Assembly: GCA_029054245.1 (NCBI GenBank)
Contig: JAIDFQ010000006.1
Span: 1 to 64,000, forward strand
Reading direction: 5' to 3'
DNA length: 64,000 nt
Source of the DNA: Lachnospiraceae bacterium
GTDB lineage: Bacteria > Bacillota > Clostridia > Lachnospirales > Lachnospiraceae
Part shown: piece after piece, positions 17,291 through 26,755 of the stretch
Numbering within the stretch: the first letter of the stretch is position 1
How the letters are laid out: each line of letters starts with the position of its first letter
Position numbers and translations under genes: made by a program
The notes under the pieces: model-generated
Database searches by the model: none
The model's input: only the letters and a program-made list of their open reading frames with translations
What the model was told of the DNA's origin: nothing

Positions 17291-18970
17291 ATGAATATTG
17301 TTGACTTGCACGTACATTCAAATAAATCAGACGGAAGCCTTTCCCCCTCCGAGCTGGTCGATTACGCTGTAAAAAAAGGGCTTTCCGCCTTTGCGCTGAC
17401 CGACCACGATACCACAGACGGCATAGCAGAAGCGTTAGCGGCGGCAAAGGGCAAAAATATCGAAGTCATACCCGGCATCGAATTTTCTACTGAATATGAA
17501 GGACAGGATATTCATATCGTAGGACTTTATATCGACTATGACAGCGACTTTTTCAAACGCCGCCTGATCAACTTCGTAAACGGCCGCACCATCCGCAACA
17601 AGGAAATGTGCCGCCGCCTTACAGAGCACGGTATTTCTGTCACTTATGAGCAGCTTACCGCCGAATTTCCAGACAGCGTTATCACCCGCTCCCACTTTGC
17701 TAAATTTATGTTGAATCACGGTTATGTCAAAAGTCTCAAAGAAGCTTTTGAGCGGTATATCGGAGACCACCGCCCATGCTTCGTTCCGCGGAAAAAAATC
17801 ACGCCCATGCGTGCAATTGAGATTATTTTGAAGGCAGGCGGCTTTCCCGTACTGGCACACCCCCTGCTCTACGGCATGGGCAGCCGCAGGCTTGAAAAAC
17901 TGGTTGCGCTTTTAAAGGAAATGGGACTGCAGGGGCTGGAAGCAGTATACTGCACTTACACCGCCTCTGACGAAAGGCAGATGCGTGCCCTTGCTGCCAA
18001 ATACGATTTATGTATCAGCGGAGGATCCGACTTCCACGGCAGTGCAAAACCCGGACTGGACCTTGCAACCGGCTATGGAAAACTTTTTATTCCCCAAGAA
18101 ATACTGGATAAAATCAACGAGCGGAGAAAGTGGATGAAAACGCATCCTGAACAGTTAAAGCAAACGAAAATTCTATTTACAGATTTAGACGGCACCCTGC
18201 TTAATAATAAAAGGCAGATCAGCAGCTATACCTGGGAAATTTTGAACAAATGGTGTCAGAATGGACATAAACTAGTGCTTTGCTCCGGCAGGGCAATCGA
18301 CAGCATCAGACAGGTAAAGGAATCCCTGCACCTAGATTTTCCCGGCATGTATCTGATTGGATTTAACGGCGGACAGATTTTTGATTATGATAAGCAGGAA
18401 ACCTTGTATAAAGTGACACTGACACTTGAACAGACTGATTACATCATAAAGGAAGCGGCACGTCTGGGTATCCACATCCAGACCTATTCCAACACCCATA
18501 TTATCGCACCCAGGCAGGATGAAGAGCTTGCCTACTATCAAAGAATCATTAATTCACCTGTTATTTTCTGCGAAAATGTGATTGATGCTTTGGAGGAAGG
18601 TCCCTGTAAATGCCTTGCTCTTGAACTGAAGGATTTGGAAAAGCTTGAAAATTTCCGTCTTTCCCTAAAGCCCTGGGCAGAGAAAGAAGGCATTTCCCTT
18701 ATTTACTCCAATCCCAATTATCTGGAGATTTTTCCTTCTATCTCGGGAAAAGGCTCCGCAGTGAAGACGCTTTGTTCCCTTTTGGGCATCCATCCCTATT
18801 TTTCGGTTGCGGCTGGGGACGCACAGAACGATTTGTCCATGATTGAGGCGGCTGGAATGGGAATTGCCATGGCTAACGGCAGTGACGATGTCAAGATGGC
18901 TGCCACTACCATTACATCCTACGACAATGACCACGATGGTCTGGCACATGTGTTGAATGATTTAATGTGA
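17291..18970 (+). CDS. PHP-domain phosphoesterase fused to Cof-type HAD phosphatase
   Basis: A 559-residue two-domain protein. Residues 1-285 are a PHP domain of the YciV/TrpH group (DLHVHSNKSDGS, TDHDTTDG, IEFSTE, LAHPLLYG, GSDFHGS), which in relatives removes phosphates from 3',5'-bisphosphonucleotides. Residues 290-559 are a Cof-type HAD-IIB phosphatase (FTDLDGTLLNNK at motif I; GDAQNDLSMIEAAG at motif IV). It begins 38 bases after the ABC-F gene with TGGAG before the ATG, so the two are likely one transcript. A PHP-HAD fusion could join two dephosphorylation steps; the substrates are unknown. Confidence 0.9.
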   Translation: MNIVDLHVHSNKSDGSLSPSELVDYAVKKGLSAFALTDHDTTDGIAEALAAAKGKNIEVIPGIEFSTEYEGQDIHIVGLYIDYDSDFFKRRLINFVNGRTIRNKEMCRRLTEHGISVTYEQLTAEFPDSVITRSHFAKFMLNHGYVKSLKEAFERYIGDHRPCFVPRKKITPMRAIEIILKAGGFPVLAHPLLYGMGSRRLEKLVALLKEMGLQGLEAVYCTYTASDERQMRALAAKYDLCISGGSDFHGSAKPGLDLATGYGKLFIPQEILDKINERRKWMKTHPEQLKQTKILFTDLDGTLLNNKRQISSYTWEILNKWCQNGHKLVLCSGRAIDSIRQVKESLHLDFPGMYLIGFNGGQIFDYDKQETLYKVTLTLEQTDYIIKEAARLGIHIQTYSNTHIIAPRQDEELAYYQRIINSPVIFCENVIDALEEGPCKCLALELKDLEKLENFRLSLKPWAEKEGISLIYSNPNYLEIFPSISGKGSAVKTLCSLLGIHPYFSVAAGDAQNDLSMIEAAGMGIAMANGSDDVKMAATTITSYDNDHDGLAHVLNDLM

Positions 18971-19087
18971 AAGCGCCGTTGACAAGGGCACCCACAGCGC
19001 AATCAAGGATGCCCTGTTTCTTCTGTCATGATGCTCTTATGACCCGAACGTTATTATTTAACAAAATTAAAAAAATAAATTTTTTAC

Positions 19088-19116
19088 TTGCATTATTCGT
19101 CAAATTGTAGTAAGAT
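19088..19116 (+). promoter_or_regulatory. Promoter of tRNA-Glu
   Basis: TTGCAT (19088-19093), 17 bases, TAAGAT (19111-19116), about 50 bases ahead of the tRNA. The preceding 18971-19087 has no gene. Confidence 0.45.
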
Positions 19117-19169
19117 GTTTAAGGTGATGCACGGGGTAAATTATTTATCATCTGCTCACTACATAGAAT

Positions 19170-19241
19170 GGCTCGTTGGTCAAGCGGTTAAGACGCCGCC
19201 CTCTCACGGCGGAAACAGGGGTTCGATTCCCCTACGAGCTG
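19170..19241 (+). tRNA. tRNA-Glu (anticodon CTC)
   Basis: A cloverleaf is readable. The acceptor stem GGCTCGT pairs with ACGAGCT (one G-U pair), the anticodon stem is CCGCC/GGCGG with loop CTCTCAC, so the anticodon is CTC, and the T arm is CAGGGGTTCGATTCCCCT. No CCA is encoded. It reads GAG codons. Confidence 0.95.
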
Positions 19242-19267
19242 CGACTGTTTTTAACAGCCCAACCCGT

Positions 19268-19304
19268 AAGTACCGAAAAAGAAAATTTTTCGGTACTTTT
19301 TATT
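19268..19304 (+). terminator. Terminator after tRNA-Glu
   Basis: AAGTACCGAAAAA pairs with TTTTTCGGTACTT, followed by a T-rich run, 27 bases after the tRNA. Confidence 0.85.
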
Positions 19305-19427
19305 TTTCAAATTTTTATAAATCCTTAACAATTAAATAGATTGACCCCCGCCTCATATTATTTTCTCCTTCCATATACTCCAATCATTTCTTCAAATATT
19401 TGGAATGCGTAAGCTAATCAAAATGAC

Positions 19428-19450
19428 AGGACTGGCATCATACCAGTCCT
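19428..19450 (-). terminator. Hairpin at the polC 3' end
   Basis: AGGACTGG/CCAGTCCT with a seven-base loop begins within the polC stop codon; TCATTTTGATT follows on the minus strand. It is a likely, somewhat weak, rho-independent terminator. Confidence 0.6.
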
Positions 19451-22400
19451 ATGATACAAAGTCAAACAAACTAATTTGATTCGACTCAGGCAGATTCCCC
19501 AAAAGGTGAAGGCTGTCCATCAGATCTACTATCGTCTTGGAAACCTTTGTCCTCTGCCGGAAATCATCCTTAGATAAGAACATTCCGTCCTTGGCCGCCT
19601 CCACAATGGCATCCGCCGCCTTCTCGCCCAGCCCGTCAATGCTGTTTAAGGACGGCATCAATTTTCCATCAACAATCTGGAAGTTTCTGGAATGCGCTGA
19701 AAAAATATCTATTGGTACAAATTCAAATCCTCTGGCATACATTTCCTGCACGATCTTCATATCTTTATAGGAATCCTGCTCTTTCTTGGAGAGGGAGTCA
19801 CTCCTTCTTTTGTAATCCGCCATCACATTCTCCAGATGCTGCTGCCCCTGGCACATAATCTCATATGAGAATGCCGATGCCCTGATAGAAAAATAGGAAG
19901 CATAATAAGCCAGCGGATAATTGATCTTACAATATGCAATACGCCATGCCATCATAACGTACGCCGCTGCATGGGCTTTGGGGAACATGTACTTAATCTT
20001 CTTGCAGGACCAGATATACCAGTCAGGCACATCCTTTTCCTTCATCGCCGCTTCCCATTCCGGTTTCAGTCCCTTTCCTTTACGCACACTTTCCATAATA
20101 GTAAACGACAATGCGCTGTCCACCCCCTTATTAATCAGGTAGATCATGATATCATCACGGCAGCAGATTGCCGAAGAAATTGTGGCTGTTCCTTCCAGAA
20201 TAAGGGTCTGGGCATTCCCCAGCCACACATCCGTCCCATGTCCCAAGCCGGAAATCCTGATTAAGTCCGAAAGACACTGCGGCTTGGTATCGAGAAGCAT
20301 CTGGATGACAAACTCTGTTCCAAACTCCGGTATTCCCAAAGATCCCACCGGACAGCCATCGATCTGATCCGGCGTAATCCCTAACGCAGAGGTATTCTGA
20401 AAAAGGGACATAACCTGGGCATCATCTAACGGAATTTTCGTAGGATCGATTCCCGTAAGATCCTGCAGCATACGAATCATGGTAGGATCATCATGCCCCA
20501 GTATATCCAACTTTAACAGATTATGATCAATGGAGTGATAATCAAAATGTGTAGTTACAATATCCGTTGTCATATCATTTGCAGGATGCTGCACAGGCGT
20601 AAAGGAATTGATATCCTCGCCCATAGGCAGCACAATGATACCGCCCGGATGCTGCCCTGTGCTCCTTCTGATGCCGGTGCATCCTCCAACGATACGATTG
20701 ATCTCGCAGTTTCTTTTCCTCTTTCCCCGCTCCTCATAATAATTTTTCACATAGCCAAATGCCGTCTTATCCGCCAGGGTCGCAATGGTCCCTGCACGAT
20801 ATGTCTGACCTGCACCGAAAATAACTTCCGTATATTTATGCGCCTTACTCTGATACTCTCCCGAAAAGTTCAGGTCAATATCCGGCTCCTTGTCCCCCTT
20901 GAACCCTAGAAACGTTTCAAAGGGAATATCAAATCCATCCTTCACCAGCGGCTTTCCGCAAACTGGACACATCTTATCCGGCATGTCACAGCCGGCATTC
21001 CCCGCATAAGCCTTCACCTCTGGGGAATCAAAATCATAATAAAAGCAGTTAGGACACCTGTAATGGGCGCTTAAGGAATTAACCTCCGTGATTCCCGCCA
21101 TAAACGCCACCAGCGAGGATCCTACCGACCCACGAGAGCCCACCAGATAGCCATCCTCCACCGACTTCCACACCAGCTTCTGGGCAATGATATACATAAC
21201 CGCAAATCCGTTGGTAATAATAGAGTGAAGCTCTTTTTCCAGCCGGTCCTTTACAATCTGAGGCAATTCTTCCCCATATAATTCATGTGCCCTGTTATAA
21301 CAAATATCGGTCAGCGTTTTGTCGCTGTCAGGAATGACTGGAGGGCACTTATCTGGGCGCACCGGTGCCATCACATCAATCCTGTCGGCAATCTTATTGG
21401 TATTGGTGATTACCACTTCCTCCGCCTTATCACTCCCTAAATAAGAAAACTCCTCCAGCATCTCTTCCGTGGTGCGCAGATAAAGGGGCGCCTGATCGTC
21501 CGCATCTGTAAATCCCTTGCCTGCCATGATAATCCTCCGATAGACCTCATCCTCCGGATCCAAAAAATGCACATCACATGTCGCCACCACAGGTTTGTTG
21601 AACTCTTCCCCCAGCGCAACTATCTTCCGGTTAATCTCCTTCACATCTTCCATACTATTTATGGAAGGAACCCTCTCTGATTCAATCATGAACTTGTTGT
21701 TTCCAAGAGGCTGTATTTCCAGATAGTCATAGAAATTTACCAACCTTGCAATTTCTGAATCTGATTTTCCATCTAAGAGCGCCCGGTACAATTCCCCTGC
21801 CTCACAGGCACTTCCCAAAATCAGTCCTTCCCTATGCTTCATAAGAAGACTCTTTGGCACCCTGGGACGCTTACTGTAATAATTGAGATGGGACTCTGAT
21901 ACAAGGGTATAGAGGTTTTCTCTGCCAATGTTATTTTCCGCCAAAATGATTGCATGATAAGACGGCAGTTTTTTGATGATATCCGGGCTTGTCTCCCCTA
22001 GCGCATTTACCTTTGCAAGTGTATCCGCACCGCGCTCCCTCAGCATCGGAATGAATTTCACAAAAATCTCAGCCGTTGCCTCTGCATCTTCCACTGCCCG
22101 GTGATGATTCTCCAGAGAAACGCCCATCGTCTTAGCCACAGCATCCAATGTATGCTTTGCCTGATGCGGCAAAAGTATCCTGGCAATTCCCACCGTATCC
22201 ACATAAATAAATTCCTTGTTTACATTCTGTCTCGCAGCATTTTCCTTGATAAAGCTCATATCAAATTCTGCATTATGGGCTACCAGCACAGCCCCCTCAC
22301 AAAAAGCAAGGAATTCCGGCAATATCTGTTCAATAGAGGGTGCCCCCATCACCATGCTGTCATTGATACCGGTCAGCTTTTCGATTTCAAAGGGAATGGG

Positions 22401-24023
22401 TACATCAGGATTCACAAACGTGGAAAATCGCTCTGTAATTTCTCCCTTTGACACCTTGACGGCGCCAATTTCTATGATTTTATTATTTACCGGCGAAAAC
22501 CCTGTAGTCTCTATATCAAACACTACAAAATCCGCATCAAAATCCTGCCCCCGTTCACCGGTTGCTATCTCATGAAGATCATCCACGAGATAAGCTTCCA
22601 TACCGTATATGACCTTAAAGAAGTCCTGTTTATCAGGGTTAGCCTCTCCTGCCTCTTTCCGCTTTGCTTTCTCCGCCTTCCACAAATCCTCCCATACATG
22701 ATTGGCATCCGGAAACGCCTGCACGACCCCATGGTCTGTAAGCGCAATTGCCGCATGCCCCCATTTATACGCTCGTTTTACGATATCCTTCGCCTCGGAT
22801 ACCCCGTCCATATCACTCATCTTCGTGTGGCAATGAAGCTCCACTCTCTTGCGGGCGCTGTTGTCACTGCGGGATGTGGTAAAATCAGAGATTCGTTTTA
22901 CCCCCGTAAGCGAGCCAATGGTAAGCTCATTGTCAAATTTGTCAATCATAGTTATCCCTTTTAATTTGACAAAAGCTCCCGGCTTGATTCCTTGCTTGAT
23001 TTCCTCCACCTGCTCATTGTGTGCAAACATTTTGATCGTCATGGTGTCTGTAAAGTCCGTCACATCAAACATCAATATGGTTCTTTCATTCTTAATTTCT
23101 CTGGAATCAAAGCTGATAATCTTTCCTTTGATGACAACCTCTCCCATTTCTCCCACAATGTCCTCAATGGGCATAGCATCCTCCTCAAAGTCTCTGCCAT
23201 AAAGCACATCCGGGTTATCTGAACGCCGTACTGCCCGTTTAAAGTCATTCTTACGTAGCCCTCTCTTTTCCTTTCCCTGAAAGGCACCGGTCATTCCCGG
23301 TCTTGCCTGTTCCTTTAAAAGCCCCTTATCCTTTGCATCCGGCTTTTTGCCATCCTGCATGCTCCGGACGCCATCTTTCATTTCCTTTCCGGCATCCGGC
23401 ATCATGCTTTGCATAGCACTGCCACCATCCTGCGAACCCATTCCCAATGCCCTCGCCGTAATTTCCGCGACCTGACGCGCAATCTTAAGATCATCTTCTT
23501 CCTTATACTTGCCCGTCGTTTTGTCTTTGTATTCCATCCGGCATGTCACCTTAAATCCGCACCTGATATTAAAAATCTTCTCAAGAATCCTTACAAGCTC
23601 TTCCGACTTGCTCCTTGCAAGAACAGTATCTTCCACAGTAAGGAAAAGCTGCTCTTTATCTGGAAATGCAATATCAGCTCCCTTAAACAGATTATATTCA
23701 ATGGGACTGTAATTCCTAAGTTCCAACAAAATGCTGTCTTTATAAGCATTCATCAGCTTCTCAGGCGTATACTGTTCTGAAAGATGAAAACGCTCATACA
23801 GTTTCACCGCCACCTGGTGAGCGGAAAAGAACTGCTTCTTGATTTCCGCCTCTACCTTATAAATCGTCTCTTTCGGGATCAGATAGTCACATCCTATGGT
23901 CACTCTGATAAAATCCCTGCTCTTTGTAGCAGATACCTTCTCCACCGTCACCTGTTCAAACAGATCCTGTACCTTCTTATCCAATTTTAATGTGGGAAAC
24001 ACCTCAAAAAACTGCTTTGCCAT
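19449..24023 (-). CDS. polC: DNA polymerase III alpha subunit, Gram-positive type (PolC)
   Basis: The 1524-residue main replicative polymerase. Domains in order are: N-terminal domain; a low-complexity charged linker at about 195-270; an OB-fold at about 290-385; a PHP domain starting ELHCHTKMSD near 394, interrupted by the DEDD exonuclease (FVVFDIETTGF near 498); a zinc-binding CPNC...CPVC near 989; and the polymerase catalytic Asp pair in PDIDLNFSG near 1048. The C-terminus holds the duplex-binding domain. The built-in proofreading exonuclease distinguishes PolC from DnaE. It follows ispG on the same strand after 21 bases. Confidence 0.98.
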   Translation of the reverse strand: MAKQFFEVFPTLKLDKKVQDLFEQVTVEKVSATKSRDFIRVTIGCDYLIPKETIYKVEAEIKKQFFSAHQVAVKLYERFHLSEQYTPEKLMNAYKDSILLELRNYSPIEYNLFKGADIAFPDKEQLFLTVEDTVLARSKSEELVRILEKIFNIRCGFKVTCRMEYKDKTTGKYKEEDDLKIARQVAEITARALGMGSQDGGSAMQSMMPDAGKEMKDGVRSMQDGKKPDAKDKGLLKEQARPGMTGAFQGKEKRGLRKNDFKRAVRRSDNPDVLYGRDFEEDAMPIEDIVGEMGEVVIKGKIISFDSREIKNERTILMFDVTDFTDTMTIKMFAHNEQVEEIKQGIKPGAFVKLKGITMIDKFDNELTIGSLTGVKRISDFTTSRSDNSARKRVELHCHTKMSDMDGVSEAKDIVKRAYKWGHAAIALTDHGVVQAFPDANHVWEDLWKAEKAKRKEAGEANPDKQDFFKVIYGMEAYLVDDLHEIATGERGQDFDADFVVFDIETTGFSPVNNKIIEIGAVKVSKGEITERFSTFVNPDVPIPFEIEKLTGINDSMVMGAPSIEQILPEFLAFCEGAVLVAHNAEFDMSFIKENAARQNVNKEFIYVDTVGIARILLPHQAKHTLDAVAKTMGVSLENHHRAVEDAEATAEIFVKFIPMLRERGADTLAKVNALGETSPDIIKKLPSYHAIILAENNIGRENLYTLVSESHLNYYSKRPRVPKSLLMKHREGLILGSACEAGELYRALLDGKSDSEIARLVNFYDYLEIQPLGNNKFMIESERVPSINSMEDVKEINRKIVALGEEFNKPVVATCDVHFLDPEDEVYRRIIMAGKGFTDADDQAPLYLRTTEEMLEEFSYLGSDKAEEVVITNTNKIADRIDVMAPVRPDKCPPVIPDSDKTLTDICYNRAHELYGEELPQIVKDRLEKELHSIITNGFAVMYIIAQKLVWKSVEDGYLVGSRGSVGSSLVAFMAGITEVNSLSAHYRCPNCFYYDFDSPEVKAYAGNAGCDMPDKMCPVCGKPLVKDGFDIPFETFLGFKGDKEPDIDLNFSGEYQSKAHKYTEVIFGAGQTYRAGTIATLADKTAFGYVKNYYEERGKRKRNCEINRIVGGCTGIRRSTGQHPGGIIVLPMGEDINSFTPVQHPANDMTTDIVTTHFDYHSIDHNLLKLDILGHDDPTMIRMLQDLTGIDPTKIPLDDAQVMSLFQNTSALGITPDQIDGCPVGSLGIPEFGTEFVIQMLLDTKPQCLSDLIRISGLGHGTDVWLGNAQTLILEGTATISSAICCRDDIMIYLINKGVDSALSFTIMESVRKGKGLKPEWEAAMKEKDVPDWYIWSCKKIKYMFPKAHAAAYVMMAWRIAYCKINYPLAYYASYFSIRASAFSYEIMCQGQQHLENVMADYKRRSDSLSKKEQDSYKDMKIVQEMYARGFEFVPIDIFSAHSRNFQIVDGKLMPSLNSIDGLGEKAADAIVEAAKDGMFLSKDDFRQRTKVSKTIVDLMDSLHLLGNLPESNQISLFDFVS

Positions 24024-24044
24024 TTTCCGCCGCTCTTATCTTTC

Positions 24045-25100
24045 CTATTGATTCCAATGCTCTAATTCTTCCCTTAGCACACCAAGGAGCTGGTCTTCAG
24101 GCACCTTCTTAATGATTTCGCCCTTCTTAATCAAAAGACCTTCCCCAATTCCACCCGCTATTCCAATATCCGCCTCTTTTGCCTCACCTGGACCATTGAC
24201 CGCACACCCCATGACTGCCACCTTAATATCCAGCGGAAACTCTGCCACCATGTTTTCAACTTGATTCGCAAGCCCAATCAGATCAATCTTGGTCCTCCCG
24301 CAGGTAGGACATGAAACCACTTCAATTCCTCCCTTTCGGAGCCCTAACGTCCTTAAGATTAGTTTCGCAGACTTAATCTCCTCCACAGGATCTCCCGTCA
24401 ATGATACCCTTATGGTATCGCCGATTCCCTGATGCAGAATCAGCGCCAGTCCAATGGAAGATTTGATATTCCCGCTGATAATGGTGCCGGATTCTGTAAT
24501 CCCCACATGCAGCGGATAATCCGTCTTTTTGGCAAGAACCTCATGCGCCTTTACACACATCAACACATCGGAAGACTTGATACTAATGACCATATTTCCA
24601 TAGCCCATCTCTTCAATCATATGTACCTTATCAAGCGCGCTCTCCACGATTCCTTCCGCTGTGACGCCATGATACTTTTCCACAAGCTCCTTCTCAAGGG
24701 AACCGCTGTTCACCCCCACCCGAATAGGAATCTCTCTCTCCCTGGCAGCTGCCACAACCGCCGCAAGCTTATCCTTTCCACCAATATTTCCAGGATTAAT
24801 TCTAATCTTATCTGCTCCATTCTCTATAGCAGCAATCGCCATCTTATAATCAAAATGTATATCAGCCACAAGTGGAATGGAAATCTGCTTCTTGATTTCC
24901 CGAATCGCCTGCGCCGCATCCAAAGTAGGCACAGTGCACCTGATGATTTCACAACCTGCCTTTTCCAGCTTATGAATCTGCGCCGCCGTCGCCTCCACAT
25001 CTTCCGTTCTTGTATTCGTCATAGATTGTATCAAAATCGGATTTCCTCCCCCAATCACCCGATCCCCAATCGAAATTACCCTTGTATGTTCTCTCGTCAT
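24045..25100 (-). CDS. ispG: 4-hydroxy-3-methylbut-2-enyl diphosphate synthase (IspG/GcpE)
   Basis: A 351-residue [4Fe-4S] enzyme of the MEP pathway, converting MEcPP to HMBPP. The three cluster cysteines lie in CPTCGRTKIDLI and MGCAVNGPGEAKEADIGIAG near the C-terminus. The N-terminal barrel has VISIGDRVIGGGNPILIQSM and VADIHFDYKMA. The ATG at 25100 is chosen because AGGAGGAGG lies just upstream; a longer frame to 25223 has no homology or ribosome-binding site. It has its own promoter, and polC follows closely. Confidence 0.96.
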   Translation of the reverse strand: MTREHTRVISIGDRVIGGGNPILIQSMTNTRTEDVEATAAQIHKLEKAGCEIIRCTVPTLDAAQAIREIKKQISIPLVADIHFDYKMAIAAIENGADKIRINPGNIGGKDKLAAVVAAAREREIPIRVGVNSGSLEKELVEKYHGVTAEGIVESALDKVHMIEEMGYGNMVISIKSSDVLMCVKAHEVLAKKTDYPLHVGITESGTIISGNIKSSIGLALILHQGIGDTIRVSLTGDPVEEIKSAKLILRTLGLRKGGIEVVSCPTCGRTKIDLIGLANQVENMVAEFPLDIKVAVMGCAVNGPGEAKEADIGIAGGIGEGLLIKKGEIIKKVPEDQLLGVLREELEHWNQ

Positions 25101-25157
25101 ACTTCCTCCTCCTGCTTGATACCTTGCACTTTCTAATAAGCCATTCCGATATGATAC

Positions 25158-25187
25158 ATTATATTCCACCCCAGCTTGCAAAGTCAA
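25158..25187 (-). promoter_or_regulatory. Promoter of ispG-polC
   Basis: On the minus strand TTGACT (25182-25187), 18 bases, TATAAT (25158-25163), giving a leader of about 50 bases before ispG. Confidence 0.6.
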
Positions 25188-25429
25188 TGAGATAAGGAAA
25201 GCGGGTACTGCTATCTCCCACATAACCGTTCATCTCGCAAGGGCGGCACGGCAGGGAAGGAAAGACCCCCACAGGCTTTTGACCGCCACAGATGACAGCG
25301 CTTAGGATTGTTTCATGTCTCGTCTTCAAATCGGATTTCGCTAACAGAATTGGATATATGTATTTCAAGACGGACGGGGCGCAGCCAAGCGGCATCCGTG
25401 CCGCCCTTGTGATCATAACAACTCTCACT
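25188..25429 (-). repeat. Possible dispersed non-coding repeat between kinase and ispG
   Basis: This 240-base stretch has open frames on both strands (minus 25159-25428; plus 25292-25516) but neither has a ribosome-binding site or recognisable domain. Its translated pattern (SDLKTRHETILSAVICGG) is reminiscent of spurious proteins that recur in Lachnospiraceae annotations, so I think it is a repeated intergenic element. That is from memory, not a search. Confidence 0.3.
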
Positions 25430-26755
25430 CTACTCCGTCACCGGCTCAGCCTTAATGCGGAAAATACGGCTGTAATACTTCTCACCATCCTCCCCCACCG
25501 CCACAATCTGCATTGACAATTCCTGGGTAGGAAGGCGTTCTGCTGGAAGTTCAAAGCGCACCTTATCATTTGTTACGTAAATCGCATCGTATTTAAGGAG
25601 CAGCTTGCGTTCATACGCATCACGCATCTCCACCCACAATGCTTCTCCTTCCTCCTGCGCATAGACGGTGCCGTAATAAGATATTTGTCCACGGACGGTC
25701 GCTGCCAAACAAAAGATTGCAAAAAGAAGTACCAAAAGACCGGAAAACTTCTTTTCTGTCAGCCATATATTTTTTTCCTGTCTGCGCAAGAACTGTTTTT
25801 TTCGTTTATATTTGGAAAAGAATAGATAAAATAAGATAAAAAAACTTAGAATGATTAATGGTCTGATCAGATAGGGAAAGGGAAACTGATTTTCTAAAAT
25901 CCCCTCAAGAAGCGGCAGGAAGAAACAGCATACGGTATATCCTCCCATAAGTGCAAGAATCATTTTCTTTATTCTTAGCACAAGCAAATGTTTGCGCTGC
26001 TCTGTCGGATAGCCAAGCAATGCGCATTCCACCTGCTCCATGGACTGATAAGCGTCCTTCTTATTTTCCGCCGTGCATCTTTTTATGATTTCATCCATTG
26101 CACCCCACAGCGCCTTATCATATTCCCCTACCGGACGCCTTCCACAGGGTTGCCGTATGGGATTGACGCCTGTCAGCATTTCATGCAGCACTGCCCCCAG
26201 CGCGTAAATATCCCACCGTTCATCTCCCCGTGTCTGCTTCCATTGTTCCGGCGGAGCATACCCTGGCGTCCCCACGCACCATTTTCCTTCTTCCCTGCCA
26301 CAGGCAGATCTAAGAGTGCCGCCAAGGTCAATCAGTTTTAGCTTTCCATCCTGCCGAATCATGATATTCTCCGGCTTCAAATCCCTGTAGATTACCGCTG
26401 GATGCCTGCTGTGCAGATAGGCAAGTATTCCGCATAACTCCACCGCCCATTCAATTGCCTGTCTCTCAGACACCCGCCCATGCTTGTTAAGATACTGGCG
26501 CAGCGTCATCCCTTCTACATATTCCATAACCAGAAACGTGTGCTCTTGCTGTTTGAACCAATCATAAATTCTGGGAAGTCCCGGATGCTCCAGCTCCTTC
26601 AAAAGCGCTGTTTCTGCTAAAAGGATCTCCTCTGTGCTCTCTTTGACCGCCACCAGCCGGTTCAAATGCAAATCCCTTGCAAGGTATACAATTCCCGTCC
26701 TGCCTGTACCAGCCAAACGGAGCACCTCATACTTATTTATTAAAATCCTGCTCAT
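25430..26755 (-). CDS. Membrane Ser/Thr protein kinase (Hanks type), no PASTA repeats
   Basis: A 441-residue protein. The kinase domain occupies residues 1-250: glycine loop GTGRTGIVYLA, Lys in VAVKE, catalytic loop YRDLKPENIMI, and DLG instead of DFG at the metal-binding motif, then APPEQW. Three membrane helices follow (about 263-282, 295-312, 340-360), with a C-terminal extracellular domain of about 80 residues unlike PASTA. ATGA overlap with the PP2C gene makes a kinase-phosphatase pair. The ligand sensed outside is unknown. Confidence 0.88.
   Translation of the reverse strand: MSRILINKYEVLRLAGTGRTGIVYLARDLHLNRLVAVKESTEEILLAETALLKELEHPGLPRIYDWFKQQEHTFLVMEYVEGMTLRQYLNKHGRVSERQAIEWAVELCGILAYLHSRHPAVIYRDLKPENIMIRQDGKLKLIDLGGTLRSACGREEGKWCVGTPGYAPPEQWKQTRGDERWDIYALGAVLHEMLTGVNPIRQPCGRRPVGEYDKALWGAMDEIIKRCTAENKKDAYQSMEQVECALLGYPTEQRKHLLVLRIKKMILALMGGYTVCCFFLPLLEGILENQFPFPYLIRPLIILSFFILFYLFFSKYKRKKQFLRRQEKNIWLTEKKFSGLLVLLFAIFCLAATVRGQISYYGTVYAQEEGEALWVEMRDAYERKLLLKYDAIYVTNDKVRFELPAERLPTQELSMQIVAVGEDGEKYYSRIFRIKAEPVTE

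Noticed and set aside
25159-25428. Open frame of 89 codons on the minus strand between kinase and ispG
   Set aside because: No ribosome-binding site or recognisable domain, an overlapping open frame on the other strand, and the ispG promoter inside it.
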